DNA of 64,000 bases. It comes from Kalmusia sp. IMI 367209. Its lineage: Eukaryota > Ascomycota > Dothideomycetes > Pleosporales > Didymosphaeriaceae. The notes beneath the pieces are model-generated. The model worked only from the letters and a program-made list of their open reading frames with translations. It was not told where the DNA came from and did not search any database. Numbering within the stretch: the first letter of the stretch is position 1; every line of letters begins with the position of its first letter. Positions 10,446-22,036 of this stretch are shown here, piece by piece. The stretch covers positions 1 through 64,000 of the forward strand of contig JAPEUQ010000003.1 in NCBI GenBank assembly GCA_027946365.1, in the 5' to 3' direction. The translations under genes and the position numbers were made by a program.

Positions 10446-12277
10446 ACGTGATTTATAAGTAAGTTAATAGTTTAAGTAAGTTAATAGCTTTTTACTAGCG
10501 CCCTACCATCGCAGCATGTATCTTAATACTACTAAAATTAATAGTAGTTTACTATATACTATTCTATTCCTTAGAGTTATTACTATTATCTAAGTCCTCT
10601 ATCTCTATTATATAGATATAGGAATTATATCCTTTCTTATAATAATAACTATAGTATCTTTTAGCGTAAACCCTCTTTACTAGCTTCTTACTACTACTAT
10701 AACTATTATTCTCTTATAGTAATTAATTCACCTATCTCTTTAACTATAAGTATCTCTCTATTTATATATATTATTATTTATAGCTTTTATACTTTGCTAT
10801 CGTATTAATAGCGCTTTTAAGGCTATTTATTTTCTCCTTTATTAATTCTATATTATATACTATCTACTAAGTATTTTACTTAACTATCTAATTAATTCGT
10901 CTAGAGAGCTTACTAAGGACCTAGATAATTTCTTATTCTTATTTAAATAAGTATACTTATACTTTTAATTTTTTTAATATTATATAGGTCTTCGCCTCCT
11001 ATATAACGTCGTTGCGCTGGGGTAGAATAGGTATATATAGTCTTATATTAAGCTTTAATAATATAGCTTCTAGGTTAATTAGGACTAGCCTGTGCCTTAA
11101 AAGCCTACGTAAATATTATCTTTAGTAAATATCTTACTAAAAGTACTTTTAAAGATTAAAAGGAAGGTATCTTTATTAATATAGTAGGTATAGTTATATA
11201 TTAAGGCTAAGATCTTATCGTTATACGTGCGCTTTAACGGCGTGAAGTAGGCGATATCTAAAGACTATAATAGATATAATAAATAAGAAGGTATATAGAG
11301 AGTAATAATATTCTTCTCCTTATAGTAATCCTAGAAATTAGTAGAGTAGTAGCTCTTATAACTATTAATAATAAGTAAGCAGTATCCTCCTACGCGCTAA
11401 TGCTATAAATACTTTAAGTAGTCTAGCTAGATAAATATAAGGTTATTATTAATCTAGCTATTAGGGCTATTAGTAATAATCTATTCTAGAGATAGATCTT
11501 TAAACTAGGTAGTAATTAACACCTTATCTATAAAGATAATAAAGGTGGAATTATAACCCTTATTATAGTGACGCCTTATACTAGGTAATCTATTTATAGT
11601 TACTAGGCTATACTTATTTCTTTTACTAGATCCTTTTAAGCTTATAATAACTAGCTAGGATGATATCTTACCTATTATAAAGCTAGTTTATTAAAATTCT
11701 AGATATCTTTATTTAGAATATTATACTTCTACTTTATTAACTAAACTAGTGTTAACTAGTACTATATAAGTATTAGATTTTCATAGACGGTACGCTAGCT
11801 ATTATATAAATAAGTTTAATGGGTTTTCAGCTCCGGAGTTTATTTAATAAAGTTATTAACTTAGTTTTTACTAATAGGCTTACTATTTTATACTTATAGT
11901 AATCTATTTACTATATTATATACCCTATCCTTTATAGATACTATACTATATATACTCTACTTAAGTACCTCTTAAATAATTACCTTCTTTTCTAATATAT
12001 TTATACGCTTTAAGTTTACTTTGTAGTCGCGTTAAGGGCGTTTTCTAGCGTATCTCTCTTGTACAGTTATTTATAATATATTATAAATAGTTATAGCGTA
12101 TTTTTCACTTTATATTTATTTTCTTTTAATATTAAAGATAGCTAGCTATATATCCCCTTTTATATAGGTCTTTTATGTGTTATATTATTAAGATATTACG
12201 CGAAGTTATCGCGATGATAGAACGTTAATAAAAAGCTACTAACTTACTTAGACTATCGACTCGCTTATAAATCACGT
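10446..12277 (-). mobile_element. Fot1/pogo element, copy 2 (opposite orientation)
   Basis: A 1,832-bp element flanked by TA (10,444-10,445 and 12,278-12,279), with ends ACGTGATTTATAAG...CTTATAAATCACGT. It is homologous to copy 1 along its whole length but inverted. The 124 bp between the two elements (10,320-10,443) still reads as gypsy RNase H (FFLRKLN, YNIYNKEL), which proves two independent insertions rather than one palindrome. Confidence 0.88.
10564..12113 (-). pseudogene. pogo-type transposase, copy 2 (RIP-degraded)
   Basis: Minus-strand counterpart of the copy 1 transposase. The region complementary to about 11,220-11,290 encodes the pogo DVAYFTPLKRAY-type segment, and the C-terminal knuckle-like end lies at 10,564-10,700. 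It has more stops than copy 1. The limits were transferred from copy 1 and are approximate. Confidence 0.75.
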
Positions 12278-14916
12278 TACTTACTATTATTAAAAATATA
12301 AAGTATTAATAATAGTATTTATAAGGATATTATTTTAAGATTCTTATAGATTATTATAACCTTTAGTGGTTTATAGAGATGAAAACTCTTATAGTACGCT
12401 ATATTTAGTTATACTTAACCTTCTTAGAATATAATTTTATTATAACCTACTATTTAGAATCTATAAATTTAGTAAATAGATTATCTTATCACCTAGATTA
12501 TATATTTATAGCTAGTAAGTCTAAGTAGAAAAATAATAAGACGTTTATAAAACCCTTAGATAAGCTACTAGCTTAATAGAATACCGAAGGCTCCCATATC
12601 TATAGTTATTATAAGAGTATATAATATATAGAAACGTAATTAGGCTCTAAATAACTAAATTTAACGCTTTAAGAAAAGAATAGAGGAAGATAGAATAACC
12701 TTTCTATACTTAAAGATTAAAAGGGACTAAATATTAAAGATTTAGAATCGTTAGAAAACAACACTAATAAATTAATATAAATAGGTTCTAATAGCTTCTA
12801 TTTAAACCTAAAGGAGCCTATTTAGCTTAAAATAATATAAGAACGTATAAATATAATTAAAAGTTACTATAATAGACTACTCTTAGGATATTTTAGTATA
12901 ACCTAAACTCTTAAATAAGTCTAAAGATGCTATCATTAGACTAATATAATAAAGGATATCTCTAACTATATATATAACTATATATAATACTAAAGGGCCA
13001 CCCTAAAGAGATATAAACTATATAGCCTTTTATAGCTACTACTAGTCTCTAATAGGCCCTAGTAGTACGTAATAATAGATTTTATTATTAATCTATCTCT
13101 AAGTCGGTTTATAGGAATTATATATAATTTAATCTTAGTTATTATTAATTAATTTTTAAAGATAGCTTATTATATTCCTATTTATATAGATTAGGATAGT
13201 ATTAACCTAGTATAGGCCTAGATTTATAAGATTATAAAACTTTATAGTAACCTAGAAATAGTACTATTAGATAAAGGACTAGTAATAAAATTATATTTCT
13301 AGGATACGTTCTACTACTATTTTAACTTAAGGTGAGTCCTAACGTCGGCCTTCCACCCTTAGATAGATAGATAGACTAAATATTAAAATTAGATTCTTAA
13401 GTAGTATCTTTATATCTTCTACTTACTTAAATAGGATAATTAGGCCTTATAGATCTCTTTAGTAGAGTTTATATATAATAATAACTAATATTTATCTATT
13501 AAATATATACCTTTTAAGTTTGCTTTGGATATAATCTAACTAAGCTAAACTAGCCCTATTAGCCCCTAAGAGATGGCGAAAGCCTAAAGGCTTCTAAATA
13601 ATTAAAAATTATTTAGTATTAGAATAGAAGTATAAAAAAGCTAGAAATAGTATAAGAATACTAAAAAGAAAATAGTAAATAGGAAAAGACTACCTCTTAA
13701 GTTAAAGAAGGAGATAAAGTCTAGATATTAAATTAATATATAAAATTTATAAGACTAAGTAAAAGCTTAACTAGAAATTTCTAGAACTAGAAATAGTAAA
13801 AAATATATTAGTTTATTATTAACTATCTATAGGATTAACCTACTAGAGTTAGGCGAAGCCTATCTAATATTCTATTTTTTTACTAGAATTCTATAAGCCT
13901 TATAAATCTTTTTTCTTATCTATAAAAACCTATTAGTGATACTTTATATTAACTAAAGAATAATATATATAAAATTAATCATATTATTAATAAATAGTAG
14001 AGAGTTGAGATAATAAGAATATCTAATTAAATAAATAGATTATAATAAAAGTAAGAACTTCTAGAAGACTAATATCTTAATCTCTAAAAATATACTAAAA
14101 GAATATTAGAAAAATTTAAAGTCTCCCTAAGAAGATTAATAATAGAAATTCCTATAGTAAAAAGAGGCCGCAGACATCCTAAAAAAGAGAAAGATAAACT
14201 AGACCCTACTAGAAATTATTAGTATCTATTAAGATCTATTAGGACCCTCTATAAAGTAACGGACCCTAATAAGCCTTATAGTATATAGCTATTTATCCTT
14301 TTATCCTAAAAATCTTTACGTGTCTCCTATAGGGAGTTTAGTAGAGATTAACCTTAAAAGAGATAGAGTATTTTAGTAGAAATAGATTATATAAAGTCAC
14401 CCATTATAAAATATAAAAATAAATTATAACTAGTAAAGAAAATTAATAAAATAGTTCTATTAGAAGACTTCTATATAGAGTAGTACTAGATAGGTCCTAT
14501 TAGACCCTACTAAAGCCACTTAGCCCCCTATAGAGTCTAATAGTAGAAAAACCATTATAATAAGCCTACTAAGGCTAAGTGAAAACCTAGGGTATTATAA
14601 CTAGTTAAAAACCATAAACGCTAAACCTAATACCTAGTAACTACTAAGTTATTTACTAAAAAGTATAATTAGGATCTATCTTCGCCTAATAGTACTAGAG
14701 AGCGCCTAGAAATATTTTCTAGACGGCCTTCTATTACTCTAGACTAAAGGTAACTAAGAGATTACTAATCTACTTATAGTATAGATAGTTATACTTAGTA
14801 ATTTACGTTATATTATTCTCTTTAGCGTGGCGATAAATTATAGTATAAACGTTTAAAATCTTAAGGAGTTATCTAATAATCTTAATCTTCTCTTTATTCT
14901 TTATATTACTCTATAG

Positions 14917-15952
14917 CAGTGTTGCAAATTTTTAGTAATTACTATATAATTAAGATAATTACTAACTTAATTACTAAATCTTAAAATATAATTAGTGTTA
15001 GTAATTAGTAATTAAAATTTTTAAAATATAATTAGTAATTAGTAATTAGTAATTATCTTAATTATATAGTAATTACTAAATTACTAAATTAGTAATTAAG
15101 ACTAAAAATATTAAGATAATTAGGTTTTTTTATAAATTTTTAAATTATAGTACTATCTTTATCGACTATAAAAGTTATAGCTAATATATATAAAAACCTA
15201 GCTTATTATAATAAAATATATTAATTATCTAATTATATAAAGAGTTTTTTTATACTATAATCTAAAACGTCTAGTATATAAATAAAATTACTTTATATTT
15301 TAGTTATACTAGTATTATATAGTATATATAAGTTAATCTATTACTATAAATAGTAAAGTAGTATAAGATTTAATAAAATATACTATATAAATAGTAATTA
15401 AAATAGTATATAATATCTAAAATATAGATATTATAGAGTACTTTATATAGTTTAAATATAATTTAAATTATAGTACTTACTTATTTAGATATTAAGTTAT
15501 TTTAATTTTTAAAACTACTACTTTTATAGATAACTTTAAAGAGACATAGAATACTTTTATAAAAGTATATACTAAAACTAGTATTATAAATAATATAATA
15601 AATCTATTTTTATATATCTAAAATAATACTTTAGATTAAGCTATAATCTATTAGAATTAGTATAATAGTATAACTAGTTAGCTAGAAACTTAATATAATT
15701 AAAAGACTATCCTAAGTATATATCTTCTAAAGACTACTTTAAGATACTTTTTAAAAATAATCGAAAACTACTAACTAGAAGTGTTAATTTAATTAGTAAA
15801 AATATACTAGTAGGTGATATTAAATATAGTTCTTAGTATAATTTATATTATATAAAATTATAGTAATTACTCAATTAGATAAGCCAAAATAATTTTTTAA
15901 AAAGTTTAAATTTTACTAAACGTTACAATCTAGGGAATGATTAATTTTAAAA
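14917..15952 (+). repeat. Long terminal inverted repeat, left, hAT copy 2
   Basis: About 1.04 kb that matches the reverse complement of about 20,985-22,036. For example, the run around 15,480-15,720 (TTAGATATTAAGTTATTTTA onward) matches the complement of 21,180-21,450 almost base for base. The outer 200 bp are built of TTAGTAATTACTATATAATT subrepeats. Confidence 0.8.
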
Positions 15953-16063
15953 AAGTAAAAAAAAAAGTAAAAAAGAAAAAGAAAATAGAGAAAAGTAGTT
16001 AACATAATAAAAATAGTAAAAATAATAAAAATAATAAAAGAAAATAAACTAAAATATAATACT

Positions 16064-16819
16064 TTAGTCTATATCCATTTTAGATTCCTTCTCTTCTTCT
16101 TTTAAGTTTATAGAATCCTCCTTACTATTATCTTTTATAATAATAGCTATATTATTATCTTTATTACTAGTCTTTCTCTTCTCTTTATAGAGACTAATTT
16201 CTTCTAGTGAGTAATAGTCTTTATTAAGAAAATTAATAGTATTAAGAAAATAAAGATCCTCTTTTAAGAAGAAATCTTTATTATTTTTATAGTCCTCTTT
16301 ATTAAAGACTTTATCTTTAATAAAGACGACCTCTTTATTATTAATTATATTCTTAGCTTTAAAGCTATTAATTAAATCTATAGGACATTAGTATTTATAA
16401 AATATAATAAAGTAATACTTACTATAATCTTTAAATAAAATACTTAAATAGAGTAAATAAGTATTTATTCTTTTAAGAATAGCTCGTTCTTTAGTATTAG
16501 GAGTATATAATAGATCTTTATAGTCTAGATCTATTTTATTCTCTTAATAAGTCTAGAAATATATTAGTTAGTAATTAATTTATAAAAGATAAAAACTTAC
16601 TTAAAGTAATTTTAAACTTATTAATATTATAGTACTTAAGCCGTTTTAAATAGTAAACTATTCTTAAAATATTTAAATATTCTATAATAGTACTATTAGA
16701 GCTATCCTTTTAAATTTATTAATTAGAGCTTTTATAGTAGAATCTATTTTAGTAGATTTAACTACTAAACTTCTATTAATAGAAGTTCAAATAATATCTT
16801 GCGTAGTAAGGCTAGACAT
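16064..16819 (-). pseudogene. Second gene of the hAT element, copy 2 (unknown function)
   Basis: The ATG at 16,819 reads MSSLTT and the last codons are KMDID with TAA at 16,064-16,066. A few frameshifts and stops interrupt it. Over most of its length it encodes the same protein as 1404-3393, including VVKSTKIDSTIKALINKF, KERAILKRINTYLLYL and NNKEVVFIKDKVFNKEDY. About 250 residues, mostly Lys, Asn, Ile and Leu, ending in an acidic/Lys-rich segment. No Cys/His cluster, signal peptide or membrane segment is evident. The gene is divergent from the transposase, with the 41-bp array and the later 1.2-kb insertion in between. Presence in both hAT copies says it is part of the element. An accessory transposition protein or a second DNA-binding subunit is speculation. 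Confidence 0.6.
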
Positions 16820-16858
16820 AGTAATAAATAGTAGATAACGTAGTAAATAACGTAGTAA

Positions 16859-18080
16859 GCCACACTAGTTCCCTTGGAATAGTATTGGTCACCTTTTTTA
16901 AAATCTTCTGAATCCTTTTACATTTGATATTAGCGTAGACTTTGTTAATAGTCGCTCTAACCTAGTGACTAAATCTAGTCTATATAACTATCTAATTTTA
17001 TAATAGCTTAAGCTTCGCTTACTTAAGCGCCTTCAACCCAAAAATATATAAAACTACTATAAGCTCTATAAAAAAAAAAAGTTTACTTATTCTATATATA
17101 GTAACCTAGATATCCACCGCCTTATCGCCGTCGCCATTTAAGTAGCGCGCCTAGTCTAACCTCGCTGTGCTAAGGAAGATCTTATGTATCTAGGTAATGC
17201 TCTTATTACCTAATAACTTATAGATAAACTCCTAGTCATCACTTTCTATTACTAGAATAGCACCTTCAGCACTTACCCGGCGTATAATATCCTAAAGCTT
17301 CTATCCCTATAGCGGTACTACGTATCTATTAGGGGTAACTATATTTATATTCTTTAGGTTTGTTATCACTATCTACCCTAGCTTATATACCTCGAGCGCT
17401 TACTCTATATTTAAGTATAGGGTCTTCTATTATCCTTCCTTATACTGCCTTTCGATTATTTTATAGACTAGGCGGATAATTCTATAGTCTTTATATAATA
17501 TAGCTATCTCTAACCGAACTTTATATACGTATTATATAGAATCTATAAGGGCTTTAATATATATGTTATCATTCGTGGGAAAGATAGTAGGACTGGTAGT
17601 AGTGAACGGTTAGGCGGTAAAGTTAATTTTAATATATATATTTTTTATAGGTAAAGTAGAAGCTAGATAATATATAAATAGTAATTATTAATATAAGATT
17701 ATATAGCTCGCGCAGCATACCTGGCCTAGTAGAGAAGAAGAAGAATATTTTAGTAAGATAGAGAGATTACTATTTACGATAATTTATTAACGAAGGGAAG
17801 ACTATAACTTAATATAGCTACTATTATAATAGGCCTATCCTTAATAGATGGTATATATACCGTGTCCTTTCTCTTTATTTAAGTTGAATAACTTTCGATT
17901 GGAGCGTGCGCCAAGCCTTACTTAATAATCTAATTAGCTTAATAGGAGCGTAATATCTTTATTATTACTACCTTTAACACGCCTTTTATATTAATAAGTA
18001 GGAGGGAACCGCTACTATCTTTTTAGTTTACTATCTTTCAAAACTACGTACAATCTTTTAATGCTCAGTAATATATATAT
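16859..18080. mobile_element. Unclassified 1.2-kb element, copy B
   Basis: Same element and same strand orientation as 1920-3146, starting GCCACACTAGTTCCCTTGGA and ending GCTCAGTAATATATATAT. Here it sits in the upstream region of the second hAT gene. Differences from copy A are nearly all C-to-T or G-to-A, with this copy the more degraded. A target duplication is not clear: CGTAGTAA on the left versus TATAGTAG-like bases on the right would match only after allowing transitions. Confidence 0.7.
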
Positions 18081-18205
18081 AATATAGTAGATAGTATAAT
18101 AGATAAAATACTAAGTAACTTAATAAGTTAAGTATAAAAATAATATAGATAATAATAAAGAATTTATATACTACTTCTATTTTTTAAAGATTATTAATTA
18201 TAAAT

Positions 18206-18530
18206 TGAAAATGGATTTAAACTATAGTAAAGTCCGTATAATTAATAAGAAATAGATTTAAACTATAGTTAAGTCCGTATATTTAATAAGAAATGGATTT
18301 AAACTATAGTAAAGTCCGTATGATTAATAAGAAATGGATTGAAACTATAGTAAAGTCCGTATAATTAATAAGAAATGGATTTAAACTATAGTTAAGTCCG
18401 TGTATTTAATAAGAAATGGATTTAAACTATAGTAAAGTCCGTATAATTAATAAGAAATAGATTTAAACTATAGTTAAGTCCGTGTATTTAATTTAAAACG
18501 GATTTAAACTATACTAAAGTCCGTAATAAA
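18206..18530. repeat. 41-bp tandem repeat array, hAT copy 2
   Basis: About eight units of GAAATGGATTTAAACTATAG followed by TAAAGTCCGTATAATTAATAA, alternating between two subtypes (GTAAAGTCCGTATAATT and GTTAAGTCCGTGTATTT). It sits just upstream of the transposase start at 18,667. The shared AAGTCCGT core and the identical 41-bp period link it to the array in copy 1. Relative to the transposase gene the core points the other way. Confidence 0.9.
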
Positions 18531-18666
18531 TTTATAATAAAGACTTTAAACTTTTTTAAGTTAAGAATATAAATATAATACTTCATAACTAGTAAAAGTA
18601 AAAGTAAAAGTCTTTTAAATTATTTACTATACTATCTATCTATCTTTATCTATCTTTTTTTATAAC

Positions 18667-20954
18667 ATGGGTTCTAAAATTAATTTTACTAAAAAGGATT
18701 TAAAAAGTCTAATTTAGAATTACCTCCTATAACTAAATTAGCTAAGGTTTTTAGTACTAAACAATTTAAATTAGAAGTTCTACCTTATATAGATAATGAA
18801 ACTAGAAAGTTTAGAGCTAGTTGTAATTTATGTAAATATAAAAAAATTAGTACTTGGCCTTTTAATACTACTAATTTATATAGTCATTTTAAATATAAAC
18901 ATTTTACTTATTTAGAATCTAATTTAGATGAAAATAGTTCTAATTTAGATGATAATAGTAGTATAAATACTATTAATAATTATTTTAGTAATTCTAGTAG
19001 TAGTAATCTTATAAGAAAAAGACCTAGTTTTATACTATTTAATAAAGAAGAATATAAAAACTACTTATTACAATTTATTATTAATAATAATTTACCTTTT
19101 AGTTTAATAGATAGTCCTAGTTTTAAAAATTTATTAAAATATATAAAAGACGATTTACCTACTATTAGTAGAGAAACTATAAGAAATGAATTAACTATTT
19201 TATATAATAGAGAAACTGCTAAACTAAAGAATAAAATTAAAAGTAATAATAGTAAATTTTCTATTACATTAGATGAATGGAAATCTAGTAATAATTTAGA
19301 TTTTCTAGCTATTACTCTACATTTTTATAATAATAAATTTCAACTAGAAACTTATTTAATAGGATTTGAGGATTTAAATAATCTAGATAGTTATAATAGT
19401 AGTAATCTTTATTCTATTTTAGAAAAGATCTTATTAAATTATAAATTAAGTGATGAATTATTAGGAGTAACTAGAGATAATGCTACTCCTATTAATAGTA
19501 CTATAGAACTTTTAAAAGACAATTTTAGATTTAAATTTAATAATAATATAGTAGATATTAAATGTTTCGCCCATATTTTAAATTTAATTAGTAATACCTT
19601 TTTTAGATTATATATTTTTAATATAAATACTACTAAGAAGTTTAATACTAATATTAATAATATAATAGAAATTTACGAAATAAGAAGAACTAATTTAAAT
19701 ATTAATAAAATACTAGAAGATACTAAAGCTATACCTATAACTATAAGAAATTATATAACTAAATTTAAAAATAATCACTATCTTAAGAATAATTTTAGAA
19801 CTACAGTAAAGAAAAAATAGTAATACTAATAATAAAGGAGTAGAAAACTTAATAAAGGATAATTTAACTAGATGGTTATCTACTTATAATATGATAGAAA
19901 GATTTCTTTATTTTAAAGATGAAATTACTACTATTACTAATAAAGTTAATAATTTAGATAATATTAGAAAGAAAATATAAATTTAGAGCCTAAAATACTA
20001 GAAAAGGATTGGGTTTATTTAGAACAAATTAGAACTATTTTAGAAATTTTTAGAAAGCCTACTATAAAGCTATAAACTATAAATTATTCTAATAACTATT
20101 TTACTATTATTTATATTACTAAATTATATAATAGTCTAGAGTCATTCTATTTAAAAACTTATAATAATCCTTTTATTAACGCCGGTTTAAAAGAAGCTAA
20201 AAAGAAACTTTTAGAATACTATTCTATTTTAGATAATAATATAGATAAACTAAAAGACTTATATTTAATAACTATCTTAAATCCACAATTTAAATTAGAT
20301 ATATTTAAAAATTTGAATTATAGTAATGAAATTATAAGTAGTATAAAAGATTATTTTATAGAAATTTATAATGAATATAAAGATCTTTATAAAGATAATA
20401 TTATAGATACTACTTTTAATAATACTACTATTAATTTAGATATAAATAATAGTAGTAGTGATGATGAATTATATATAACTAGTAATAATATTAATACTTT
20501 AGTAATAGAAAACGAGCTAGAATTATATTTAAATGAGGCTAGAGTACCTAAAGATATTAATATAGAAGACTATTATAATTCTAATAAAACTAGATTTCCT
20601 ATAATATATAGAATAGCTAAAGACTACTTAGCTATTCTATCTACTTCTAATGCTAGTGAATCTACTTTTCTAAAGTAGGTGATATAGTTACTAAAAAAAG
20701 AAATAGACTATTACCTAGTACTATTAAAAACTTATAATTTTAAAAGATAGAAATATAGTAGAAGATGAAGAAGAAGAGATTAACAATAATAAATTACTAA
20801 GTAAAAAAATAATAGATCTAGAAATAAAGGTAAACAAAGGGCTACTAGTAATAATACTATAATAGATTTAGAAGAAGTAGAATTAGAAGATAGAACTACT
20901 ACTAGTATTACTAGTTATAGTAGTATTAGTAGTGGTAGTAACTATAGTATATAG
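18667..20954 (+). pseudogene. hAT transposase with BED zinc finger, copy 2
   Basis: The ATG at 18,667 reads MGSKINFTKKDLK. A one-base frameshift near 18,705 moves into a frame open for about 370 codons to a TAG at about 19,819. It contains a BED-type finger (CNLC...HFKYKH, about 18,825-18,905), SITLDEWKSS (about 19,265-19,290), the GVTRDNATPIN-type segment, and CFAHILNLI (about 19,565-19,590), all hAT core motifs. Further pieces follow: TRWLSTYNMIERFLYF, EKDWVYLEQIRTIL and LYLITILNPQFKLDIF. The hAT C-terminal dimerisation domain lies at 20,500-20,680 (ELYLNEARVPKD, RIAKDYLAILSTSNASESTF), in an open frame from 20,313. The protein would be about 700 residues. Only about five breaks occur in 2.3 kb. 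Codon use is extremely AT-rich. Confidence 0.85.
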
Positions 20955-20984
20955 TTTAGAAATTATCTTAAGTTTTTTTATATT

Positions 20985-22036
20985 TTAAAGTTAACGATTC
21001 CTAGATTATAACATATAGTAAAAATTCTACTTTTTAAAAAATTAATTATAGCTTACCTAATTAAGTACTTAATATAATTCTTATATAATATAAGTCGTAT
21101 TAAGAACCTTATTATTTTCAATCTACTAGCGTACTTTTAGTAATCCAATTACGACTTTTAATTAATAGTTTTCGATATATTTTAGAAAGTGTCTTAAAGT
21201 AGCCTTTAGAAGATACTTACTAAAGTAGTCTTTTAATTATATTAAGTTTCTAGCTAACTAGTTATACTATTATACTAATTCTAATAGATTATAGCTTAAT
21301 CTAAAGTATTATTTTAGATATATAAAATAGATTTATCATTTTATCTATAATACTAGTTTTAGTATATACTTTTATAAAAGTATTCTACGTCCTTTAGAGT
21401 TATTTATAAAAGTAGTAGTTTTAAAAATTAAAATAACTTAATATCTAAATAAATAACTACTATAATTTAAATTATATTTTAACTATATAAAAGTACTTTA
21501 TAACTTTTATATTTTAGATATAGTATATTATTATAGAATCTATTTATAAACTATACTTTTTATTAAAAATCTTAGCCTCTTAGAACTTTATAATAGAAAT
21601 CCATCTTATTACTCTATTATTTATAATATTTCTAGTAAATATAGTAATAATAATAATTATTGACTTATTAAAAAGTATAATCCTAGTAAATATATTTAGA
21701 AAAGATAAATAGAATAATCTAAAAACTTCTTTTAATTATTTTCAACTAGACTTTAATAATTATAAGCTATAAACTTTATAGTCGAGAAAGATAGTACTAT
21801 ACTATAATAATTATAAAAGAAATCCTAATAATTCTCGAATTTCTAGACTTAATTACTAATTTAGTAATTTAGTAATTACTATATAATTACTAAATTTTCA
21901 TTTAGTAATTAGTTTTAGTAATTAGTAATTAAGAATTTAGTAATTAGTAATTAGTAATTAGTATTTGCTTAGTAATACTATTTAGTAATACTAAGTAATA
22001 CTAAGTAATATTTAATTACTAAATTTTGCAACACTG
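20985..22036 (-). repeat. Long terminal inverted repeat, right, hAT copy 2
   Basis: Reverse complement of about 14,917-15,952, with over 90 percent identity by eye in the inner part and a looser match in the outer 200 bp, where short TTAGTAATTAC repeats have shuffled. It ends in GCAACACTG. Confidence 0.8.

Larger units (their letters stand above)
5500..14650 (+). pseudogene. gag-pol of gypsy copy A (RIP-degraded)
   Basis: Translation shows recognisable pieces separated by TAA/TAG stops. A zinc-knuckle remnant (YQYYNKLGI, originally CxxC type) lies near 6650-6680. A reverse transcriptase spans about 7560-8300, with YYGYFKYLVIPLDLL and the YLDDILVFS-type motif at about 7970-8000. RNase H is split by the pogo insertions (about 8390-8475, 10,320-10,443 and 12,280-12,480). 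The integrase spans about 12,700-13,600, with the AFHPQIDRQT signature at 13,345-13,380. A chromodomain-like tail may lie at about 14,450-14,600. No intact frame survives. The coordinates are approximate outer limits. Confidence 0.7.
4897..14916 (+). mobile_element. Ty3/gypsy retrotransposon copy A with nested pogo elements
   Basis: RIP-degraded gypsy element on the plus strand. The start is uncertain: a block at 5265-5465 recurs at 37,567-37,765 and may be the end of an LTR or leader, and 4897-5264 shows nothing I recognise. Gag- and pol-like segments follow in canonical order. Two Fot1/pogo elements are inserted in the RNase H region. The right end is cut by hAT copy 2, and the sequence at 14,005-14,916 recurs in copy B (27,597-27,790 plus 35,286-36,013). 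Confidence 0.75.
14917..22036. mobile_element. Two-gene hAT-type transposon, copy 2 (complete)
   Basis: The tips CAGTGTTGCAAA (14,917) and TTTGCAACACTG (22,036) are flanked by 8-bp near-duplicates CTCTATAG (14,909-14,916) and GTCTATAG (22,037-22,044), as expected for hAT. From left to right it carries a 1-kb inverted repeat, a minus-strand gene of unknown function, an inserted 1.2-kb element (16,859-18,080), a 41-bp array, a plus-strand hAT transposase, and the 1-kb inverted repeat again. Without the insertion it is about 5.9 kb. It is an inverted relative of copy 1. The flank on the left belongs to gypsy sequence and that on the right to a copia LTR. Confidence 0.8.

Noticed and set aside
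8478..12277. One giant palindromic element
   Set aside because: The 124-bp middle reads as gypsy RNase H and each arm has its own TA target site, so these are two insertions.
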